A stretch of DNA of 6,786 nucleotides from Pelagilacustribacter hypolimneticus (lineage in GTDB: Bacteria > Pseudomonadota > Alphaproteobacteria > Pelagibacterales > Pelagibacteraceae). The translations under genes were made by a program, and so were the position numbers. Location of the stretch: positions 1 through 6,786 of the forward strand of contig CBDDXH010000055.1 in NCBI GenBank assembly GCA_965235125.1. Reading direction: 5' to 3'. The notes beneath the pieces are model-generated. The model saw only the letters and a program-made list of their open reading frames with translations. It had not been told where the DNA came from and ran no database searches. How positions within the stretch are numbered: the stretch's first letter is position 1; each line of letters begins with the position of its first letter. Below are positions 1 to 3,627 of the stretch, in pieces.

Positions 1-110
1 GCAATACGGTGAAAGAAAACAGCTTTAACCCCAGGATAAGTTATAATGATACTTAAAATAGATTTTGCAGATGGATCTCTTGATTTTATAGAGTTTAAAT
101 AACTAAACAT
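1..110 (-). CDS. cysE: Serine O-acetyltransferase, N-terminal part only (gene continues past the left edge)
   Basis: This partial gene covers 36 codons starting at ATG 110-108 and reading left off the window. The visible protein begins MFSYLNSIKSRDPSAKS, followed by TYPGVKAVFFHRIA at residues 24-37 (the last codon is cut by the edge). These match the helical N-terminal signature of CysE enzymes (RDPAA... then TYPGxHA...HRIAHxL). The family transfers acetyl from acetyl-CoA to L-serine, giving O-acetylserine, the cytoplasmic precursor of cysteine. The signature begins about 10 residues from the start, as in the short bacterial CysE form, not the longer E. coli form. The start is fixed because the same frame has a stop (complement of 129-131) seven codons upstream with no start codon between. 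I see no Shine-Dalgarno. The left-handed beta-helix catalytic domain lies outside the window, so activity cannot be judged. The gene is divergent from the VOC gene, and cysteine synthesis fits the methionine genes further right. Confidence 0.85.
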   Translation of the reverse strand, partial: MFSYLNSIKSRDPSAKSILSIIITYPGVKAVFFHRI

Positions 111-147
111 GTTGAGTGTATATAATGACTACTTGAAAAATTAAAAG
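111..147 (+). promoter_or_regulatory. Divergent intergenic region with a possible -10 box (TATAAT, 121-126)
   Basis: This short gap separates the start of cysE (minus strand) from the VOC gene (plus strand) and must carry signals for both. A perfect TATAAT lies at 121-126 on the plus strand and would place a transcript start near 132-134. I find no convincing -35 hexamer at 16-18 bases spacing, and in a genome this AT-rich such a hexamer can occur by chance. No operator-like palindrome stands out. Confidence 0.3.
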
Positions 148-171
148 ATGCCTTTATATAGATACTTCATC

Positions 172-576
172 ATGAGCAATCCCTTTCATTTAGCTATTCC
201 TGCTGGCGATCTAAATATTGCCACTACTTTTTATAAAAACATACTTGGATGTACACTTGGCAATAAAGAAGAAGGAAAATGGATAGATATCGATTTTTGG
301 GGTAATGAATTAACTTTACATAAAACTCACACAAAACTACCTAAAGAAAAACATGATGTTGATATGGGGTCAGTTTCTGTTCCTCATTTTGGAGTGCATT
401 TAGAAAAAAAAGTATTTGAGAGAATTAAAGAAAATATCAAAACAAATAATATTAAATACTTTGATGAACCCTACGTAAGATTTAAAGGGACAAAGGAAGA
501 ACAAGAAACTTTTTTTTTGGAAGATCCTCACGGAAATATTTTAGAATTAAAGACTTTTTCTAATAAGGGCTTATAA
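172..576 (+). CDS. VOC (glyoxalase / extradiol dioxygenase fold) family protein
   Basis: This 134-residue protein has the vicinal oxygen chelate fold, two beta-alpha-beta-beta-beta modules making one metal site. The first module opens with PFHLAIPAGDL and FYKNILGC. The second opens at PHFGVHL and ends with the typical FLEDPHGNILELK. Likely metal ligands by position are His6, His50, His72 and Glu125. The family includes glyoxalases, ring-cleaving dioxygenases, isomerases and resistance proteins; nothing here picks a substrate, so it should stay a generic VOC protein. I chose ATG 172 because homologues I know begin near M-S-x-P-F-H-L-A. An in-frame ATG at 148 would add eight residues (MPLYRYFI). 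Neither start has a good Shine-Dalgarno. A run of nine T lies at 510-518 and the frame is intact across it. It ends 24 bases before the ATP-grasp gene. Confidence 0.8.
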   Translation: MSNPFHLAIPAGDLNIATTFYKNILGCTLGNKEEGKWIDIDFWGNELTLHKTHTKLPKEKHDVDMGSVSVPHFGVHLEKKVFERIKENIKTNNIKYFDEPYVRFKGTKEEQETFFLEDPHGNILELKTFSNKGL

Positions 577-583
577 CAAATTC

Positions 584-592
584 TGCTATAGT
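584..592 (+). promoter_or_regulatory. Possible extended -10 promoter element placing transcription start at the ATP-grasp start codon
   Basis: The bases TGCTATAGT match the extended -10 pattern TGnTATAAT with one mismatch. Transcription would start about seven bases past the hexamer, near 599, only two bases before ATG 601. The following gene has no Shine-Dalgarno in the 24-base gap, so a leaderless or near-leaderless mRNA is plausible. There is no clear -35 box. The motif could be chance in AT-rich DNA. Confidence 0.35.
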
Positions 593-600
593 AGCTGTTA

Positions 601-1527
601 ATGAAAGCACACATAATTCACGAAAATGATAATTGGACATTACCTCTTAAAACTGAACTTAAAAATTTAGGTGTTGAGTTTGAAGATTGGCATGTTGAAA
701 AAGCAAATATTGATTTGGGAAAAAATCCTCCTGAAGGTATTTTCTACAATCGAATGAGTGCTAGTTCTCATTCTAGAGGACATCGTTATGCACCTGAATT
801 TACAGCTACTATTTTGAATTGGCTAAAAAATCACAAACGAAGAGTAATTAATAATGGTAGTGCTTTAGCTTTAGAGATTAGCAAGTCGCTTCAATATTTA
901 CGCCTTAGCGAAAGTGGAATTAAAACACCAAGATCTATTTTTTGTAATAGTAAAGAACAAATACTTAAAGCTGCTGACCACTTTTCAAAACCCTTCATTA
1001 CCAAACATAATCGAGCCGGAAGAGGTCTTGGGGTTAAATTATTTCAAAATAAAGAGGAGCTTAAAAACTATGTTAATAGTCCAAATTTTGAAAATTCAAT
1101 CGATGGAATTACCATTTTACAAGATTATATTGAGTCAGATCCTAGGGTTATTCACCGAATAGAGTTTATAAATTCTAAATTTTTCTATGCAGTCCAAGTT
1201 GATGCTTCTGAATCTTTTGAATTATGCCCAGCTGATGCTTGTAATGTTGAGGAGCAATTTTGTCCAACAAATCCAGATGGAAATAAATTTATGATCCTTA
1301 AAGATTATAAAAATGAAGAGTTAAATAAATATGAGAAATTTCTAAAACAGAATGAAATAGAAATTGCAGGTATTGAATATATGACGAATACTTCAGGAGT
1401 TCGTTTCACTTATGACGTAAATACAAATACTAATTATAATTCTATTGCCGAAAAGAATGCGGGTATCTTCGGTATGAAACAAATAGCCTTTTTTTTAAAA
1501 GAAGAATTAAAGAAAATTAGCAAATAA
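601..1527 (+). CDS. RimK-like ATP-grasp ligase (annotated in relatives as alpha-L-glutamate ligase), substrate unknown
   Basis: This 308-residue cytoplasmic protein belongs to the ATP-grasp superfamily, which uses ATP to activate a carboxylate as acyl phosphate and join it to an amine or thiol. A pre-ATP-grasp domain occupies roughly residues 1-85 and includes the family segment YNRMSASSHSRGHRYAPE (49-66). The central nucleotide-binding part shows PFITKHNRAGRGLGVKLF (131-148), with Lys135 and the glycine-rich loop expected to hold ATP. The metal-binding end has GIEYM (Glu259) and YDVNTNTNYN (Asp272, Asn274), the acidic-plus-Asn pattern of Mg ligands. ELCPADAC near residues 207-214 is also a family feature as I recall it. 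A closely similar family is widespread in alphaproteobacteria under the RimK / glutamate ligase name, but its acceptor is not established. It has no Shine-Dalgarno, and its start follows a possible extended -10. No terminator is visible after the stop before the metY promoter. Confidence 0.8.
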   Translation: MKAHIIHENDNWTLPLKTELKNLGVEFEDWHVEKANIDLGKNPPEGIFYNRMSASSHSRGHRYAPEFTATILNWLKNHKRRVINNGSALALEISKSLQYLRLSESGIKTPRSIFCNSKEQILKAADHFSKPFITKHNRAGRGLGVKLFQNKEELKNYVNSPNFENSIDGITILQDYIESDPRVIHRIEFINSKFFYAVQVDASESFELCPADACNVEEQFCPTNPDGNKFMILKDYKNEELNKYEKFLKQNEIEIAGIEYMTNTSGVRFTYDVNTNTNYNSIAEKNAGIFGMKQIAFFLKEELKKISK

Positions 1528-1556
1528 AACAGGTAAGAATTCCTACAATATTTAAG

Positions 1557-1585
1557 TTGACAACTTTTTAAACATTTTATATAAG
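1557..1585 (+). promoter_or_regulatory. Sigma-70 promoter of the metY transcript
   Basis: A perfect -35 box TTGACA (1557-1562) is followed by a 17-base spacer and a -10 box TATAAG (1580-1585), five of six matching TATAAT. The transcript should start around 1591-1593, on the first bases of the SAM-II P1 stem, so the RNA begins with the aptamer and has almost no extra 5' sequence. It is the best promoter in the window and starts 30 bases after the stop of the ATP-grasp gene. Confidence 0.8.
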
Positions 1586-1590
1586 TATCT

Positions 1591-1642
1591 AAGCGCTGAT
1601 TTAAGTCTAATTGCGGAGCGCTTTATAAATCCTGCTAAAGCG
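1591..1642 (+). promoter_or_regulatory. SAM-II riboswitch aptamer
   Basis: This element binds S-adenosylmethionine in an H-type pseudoknot. P1 pairs AAGCGCT (1591-1597) with AGCGCTT (1617-1623), seven perfect pairs. The loop starts with GATTTAA (1598-1604), the conserved SAM-II loop sequence after GCT. The connector has ATAAAT (1625-1630) and the 3' strand reads GCTAAAG (1634-1640), both SAM-II hallmarks. The pseudoknot P2 can form between GCGG (1613-1616) and CTGC (1632-1635) with one G-U pair. The 3' strand CTAAAGCG (1635-1642) is also perfectly complementary to CGCTTTAG (1661-1668) in the following terminator. SAM binding would hold the 3' strand in the pseudoknot and let the terminator form. 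Position ahead of metY agrees with end-product repression of methionine synthesis. Confidence 0.88.
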
Positions 1643-1655
1643 ATCATCTTACATG

Positions 1656-1684
1656 ACCACCGCTTTAGTCGGTGGTTTTTTTTT
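1656..1684 (+). terminator. SAM-II-controlled intrinsic terminator
   Basis: A seven-pair stem, ACCACCG (1656-1662) with CGGTGGT (1670-1676), encloses a seven-base loop (1663-1669) and is followed by eight further T (1677-1684). This is a classic Rho-independent terminator. Its loop and upper left arm, CGCTTTAG (1661-1668), can instead pair with CTAAAGCG (1635-1642) from the aptamer. That pairing removes the top of the stem and acts as the antiterminator. The expected logic is SAM bound, terminator formed, transcription off. Confidence 0.88.
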
Positions 1685-1702
1685 GGAAATTCCAATTAGA
1701 AA

Positions 1703-1758
1703 TCAGGTATTTGAACCATATTGTACACCTGGCATTTTGCCGAAGTACTAAAAAGGAG
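1703..1758 (+). promoter_or_regulatory. Probable SAM-V riboswitch (second SAM sensor, translational)
   Basis: A second SAM-II-like pseudoknot follows the terminator. P1 pairs CAGGT (1704-1708) with ACCTG (1727-1731), extendable by a T-G pair. Its loop begins ATTTGAACC (1709-1717), resembling the conserved loop of SAM-V. P2 can form between GTAC in the loop (1723-1726) and GTAC downstream (1745-1748). The 3' strand runs straight into CTAAAAAGGAG (1748-1758), so the Shine-Dalgarno AAGGAG is part of the aptamer tail. SAM-V is a class known from marine bacteria and is reported in tandem with SAM-II in Pelagibacter. Ligand binding is expected to hide the ribosome binding site. The class call is from remembered consensus and not a covariance-model search. 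The GGC/GCC mini-hairpin (1731-1741) competes with P1 for one base. Confidence 0.72.
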
Positions 1759-1763
1759 AAGTT

Positions 1764-1871
1764 GTGAATTTAATTAAACTAAACCCCTCGTTTAGAAGAT
1801 TAGATCATGCTTCTCCTAAAAAGGAGAAAATGATGAGTACTACACGAGAAACATTAAGGGAGAAAATATAA
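1764..1871 (+). CDS. Candidate 35-residue leader ORF, translationally coupled to metY
   Basis: GTG 1764 opens a 35-codon frame that stops at TAA 1869-1871; the last A of the stop is the first base of the metY ATG, giving TAATG. AAGGAG at 1753-1758, the tail of the SAM-V element, sits five bases before GTG, a good initiation distance. Two in-frame ATG codons (1830, 1833) follow a second AAGGAG (1821-1826) and would give a shorter 12- or 13-residue product, MSTTRETLREKI in the minimal form. The peptide is basic, begins MNLIKLNPSFRRLDHASPKK and has no membrane segment or recognised domain. I infer that its translation, not the peptide itself, matters: a ribosome ending at TAATG could restart on metY, carrying SAM-V control across 112 bases to metY. 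It may not be translated at all; metY has its own Shine-Dalgarno. Confidence 0.5.
   Translation: MNLIKLNPSFRRLDHASPKKEKMMSTTRETLREKI
1779..1795 (+). other. Small RNA hairpin inside the metY leader
   Basis: CTAAAC (1779-1784) and GTTTAG (1790-1795) form six perfect pairs around the loop CCCTC. It is not followed by a T run, so it is not a terminator. It lies within the leader ORF, between the first Shine-Dalgarno and the anti-Shine-Dalgarno segment, and could shape that folding. It may have no function. Confidence 0.4.
1811..1828 (+). promoter_or_regulatory. Anti-Shine-Dalgarno hairpin that can mask the second internal ribosome binding site
   Basis: TTCTCC (1811-1816) and GGAGAA (1823-1828) are perfect inverted repeats, six pairs plus a possible T-A closing pair over four A. 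The hairpin buries the AAGGAG at 1821-1826. The same TTCTCC is also complementary to GGAGAA at 1755-1760 (extended to eight pairs, 1754-1761 with 1810-1817) and to GGAGAA at 1859-1864 in the metY ribosome binding site. One CU-rich segment could therefore cover any of the three sites, one at a time. A ribosome translating the leader ORF would melt it. Confidence 0.55.
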
Positions 1872-3163
1872 TGGCTACTTATAAAAATCCGGAAACTATT
1901 GCTTTGCATGGCGGTGATTACAGAAGTGATCCTGCAACTACAGCGGTAGCTGTTCCGATTTATCAAACAACTTCTTACCAATTTAAAAATGCTGAAACTG
2001 CTGCAAATTTATTTGGATTAAAAGAATTTGGAAATATTTACACACGTATTATGAACCCGACTGTTGACGTTCTTGAAAAAAGAGTAGCGGCTTTAGAAGG
2101 TGGTGCTGCAGCACTTGCGGTTGGATCTGGACAAGCAGCTTCTGCTTATTGTGTACAAAACTTAGCTCAAACTGGCGATAATATCGTAGCTTCAACTGAC
2201 CTATACGGTGGAACAGTAAACTTATTTAAAAATACTTTAAGACAACAAGGTATTGAAGTTAGATTTGCTGATCCTGCTGATCCTAAAAACTTTGAGAAGT
2301 TAACCGATGATAAAACAAGAGCTTACTACGGTGAGTCTTGCCCAAATCCTTACCTTCGAGTTTTTCCAATTAAAGAAGTTGCAGATATCGGTAGAAAAAA
2401 AGGGATACCTTTAATTATCGATAATACTGCTGCACCAGTAATCTGTAAGCCTTTAGAACATGGCGCAGCGATTGTGATGCACTCTTTGACTAAATATATT
2501 GGCGGTCATGGAACTTCAATTGGCGGAATCATTGTTGATGGCGGAAACTTTGACTGGATAAAAGATAGAAAAAGACAACCATTATTAAATGAGCCAGACC
2601 AAAGTTATGGTGGTGCTGTTTGGGCTGATGCAGTTCCTGTTTTAACAGGTGCTAACATTCCATTTATCATCAGAGCAAGAGTGGTTTTATTGAGAGACTT
2701 AGGTGCTCCATTAAGTCCATTTAATGCTTGGCAAATTATTCAAGGCTTAGAAACTGTAGGACTAAGAATGAAACAACACTGCTCTAATGCAGAAAAAGTT
2801 GTAGCGTTTCTTGAAACACAGAAAAAAGTTAAGAATGTAATCTACCCAACAAATCATCAAGGTGAAATTAAAGATAGAGCTTTGAGATATATGAAAGGTG
2901 GATATGGATCATTGGTTGGAATGGATCTTGGTACTATAGAAAATGGGGCTAAATTCATTAATAACTTAAAGATGTTTTATCATGTTGCAAACATTGGTGA
3001 TGCTAGAAGTTTGGCAATTCATCCAGCATCTACTACGCACAGTCAACTTCCTCCAAAGGATCAATTGGCTGCGGGTGTAACGCCAGGATATGTTAGACTT
3101 TCAATTGGTATCGAACATCCTGATGATATCATTGCAGATATCAGGCAATCATTAGCTGCCTAA
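1871..3163 (+). CDS. metY: O-acetylhomoserine sulfhydrylase / aminocarboxypropyltransferase (MetY)
   Basis: This 430-residue cytoplasmic enzyme of the Cys/Met PLP-dependent family replaces the acetate of O-acetyl-L-homoserine by a sulfur nucleophile. Sulfide gives homocysteine and methanethiol gives methionine directly. Its length is normal for MetY. ETIALHGG and PIYQTTSYQF open the protein, GSGQAA and DLYGGTVNLF frame the cofactor phosphate and ring, Asp184 (DNTAAP) should face the PLP nitrogen, and Lys208 (HSLTKYIGG) should be the Schiff-base lysine. The end, RLSIGIEHPDDI, is typical of the family. Asn and Thr after Asp184 and the long GGA-rich central segment favour MetY over cystathionine gamma-synthase. 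AGGGAG (1857-1862) sits eight bases before the ATG. The gene lies under tandem SAM sensors, as expected for a methionine-making step, and its ATG overlaps the stop of the leader ORF. Which thiol it uses in vivo is not visible. Confidence 0.95.
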   Translation: MATYKNPETIALHGGDYRSDPATTAVAVPIYQTTSYQFKNAETAANLFGLKEFGNIYTRIMNPTVDVLEKRVAALEGGAAALAVGSGQAASAYCVQNLAQTGDNIVASTDLYGGTVNLFKNTLRQQGIEVRFADPADPKNFEKLTDDKTRAYYGESCPNPYLRVFPIKEVADIGRKKGIPLIIDNTAAPVICKPLEHGAAIVMHSLTKYIGGHGTSIGGIIVDGGNFDWIKDRKRQPLLNEPDQSYGGAVWADAVPVLTGANIPFIIRARVVLLRDLGAPLSPFNAWQIIQGLETVGLRMKQHCSNAEKVVAFLETQKKVKNVIYPTNHQGEIKDRALRYMKGGYGSLVGMDLGTIENGAKFINNLKMFYHVANIGDARSLAIHPASTTHSQLPPKDQLAAGVTPGYVRLSIGIEHPDDIIADIRQSLAA

Positions 3164-3178
3164 CAATTTATATTATAA

Positions 3179-3204
3179 CCCCGCTAAACTTTAGTTTAGT
3201 GGGG
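3179..3204 (+). terminator. Strong hairpin after metY, possible weak or partial terminator
   Basis: CCCCGCTAAAC (3179-3189) pairs with GTTTAGTGGGG (3194-3204), 11 pairs with one G-U, around a TTTA loop. It starts 15 bases past the metY stop. The following sequence is TAAATAAAAATT, which lacks a real T run, so efficient intrinsic termination is doubtful on either strand. It may protect the metY 3' end or partly uncouple metY from the queF-like, metE and rhodanese genes. The next ATG is only 18 bases beyond it. Confidence 0.5.
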
Positions 3205-3221
3205 TAAATAAAAATTACAAA

Positions 3222-3623
3222 ATGAAAAAACTTTGGGAAACAATCGATGGTAAGTTATTAAAAGCTTTAACTAATCCATCAAGTGGGTATGAACAATATA
3301 TAGATATACCTGAATTTACCTTTATGGGTGTACATGACCAACCTGATTTTGGTCATATTAAAATTTGGTTTCATGGAGAAAAATCAACAGTCGAATTAAA
3401 AAGTTTAAAAGAATACTTATTACAATACAGAGATACCGTTATAAGTTATGAGCGTACAATTGATGTAATGTACAAACATCTGCAGGCAGCATACAAACCT
3501 TTTAGAATACGTATTGAAATACAATTTAGACCAAGAGGCGGGATAAGTAGTACTATGAAAGCAGACAGTGATTGGGGCCATTTTGGTGGTACTGATAAAC
3601 TTTGGCAACACCACAAGGAATAA
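3222..3623 (+). CDS. QueF-like (T-fold) protein lacking the catalytic cysteine
   Basis: This 133-residue protein resembles QueF, the NADPH-dependent reductase of 7-cyano-7-deazaguanine in queuosine synthesis. Shared signatures are PEFT..QPDF (30-43), VELKSLKEYLLQYR (57-70) and FRPRGGISS (102-110). Glu77 fits the substrate-binding Glu of the family, and Asp42 fits the conserved Asp after the active-site loop. The QueF loop SLCPxTGQPD is replaced by FMGVHDQPD, so the cysteine that forms the thioimide is Gly or a neighbour, and the whole protein contains no Cys. It cannot reduce preQ0 by the known mechanism. The His before the substrate Glu is Tyr76. It is also shorter than B. subtilis QueF (about 165 residues). 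No Shine-Dalgarno precedes ATG 3222. It lies between metY and metE, four bases before metE. I infer a divergent T-fold enzyme or binding protein for a purine- or pterin-like ligand; the true function is unknown. Confidence 0.8.
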   Translation: MKKLWETIDGKLLKALTNPSSGYEQYIDIPEFTFMGVHDQPDFGHIKIWFHGEKSTVELKSLKEYLLQYRDTVISYERTIDVMYKHLQAAYKPFRIRIEIQFRPRGGISSTMKADSDWGHFGGTDKLWQHHKE

Positions 3624-3627
3624 AAAA

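Larger units (their letters stand above)
1748..1828 (+). repeat. 13-base direct repeat carrying two identical Shine-Dalgarno sites
   Basis: The sequence CTAAAAAGGAGAA occurs exactly at 1748-1760 and again at 1816-1828, 68 bases apart. The first copy is the tail of the SAM-V pseudoknot and the ribosome binding site of the GTG leader ORF. The second copy lies inside that ORF, just before two consecutive in-frame ATG codons (1830 and 1833). The bases between the copies are not alike, so this is not a duplicated aptamer. Confidence 0.7.

Noticed and set aside
148..171. ATG 148 as the start of the VOC gene
   Set aside because: The eight extra residues (MPLYRYFI) do not fit the usual N-terminus of the family, which begins near the PFHLA strand. 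It remains possible because neither start has a clear Shine-Dalgarno.
914..1162. 82-codon frame inside the ATP-grasp gene
   Set aside because: It is a shifted frame of a well-supported gene; the peptide shows no domain and there is no initiation signal.
1760..1828. A third SAM aptamer ending at the second CTAAAAAGGAGAA
   Set aside because: There is no stem enclosing a U-rich loop that could make the pseudoknot; the only hairpin (1779-1795) has a five-base loop.
1830..1835. Methionine-codon attenuation by the ATG-ATG pair in the leader ORF
   Set aside because: Only two adjacent Met codons, and no terminator or alternative terminator stem follows them before metY. Coupling is a simpler explanation.
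3568..3627. Upstream in-frame start for metE adding 20 residues
   Set aside because: It would overlap the queF-like gene in another frame, lacks a good ribosome site, and MetE proteins start close to the GYPRIGPKREL motif. ATG 3628 has AAGGA eight bases upstream.
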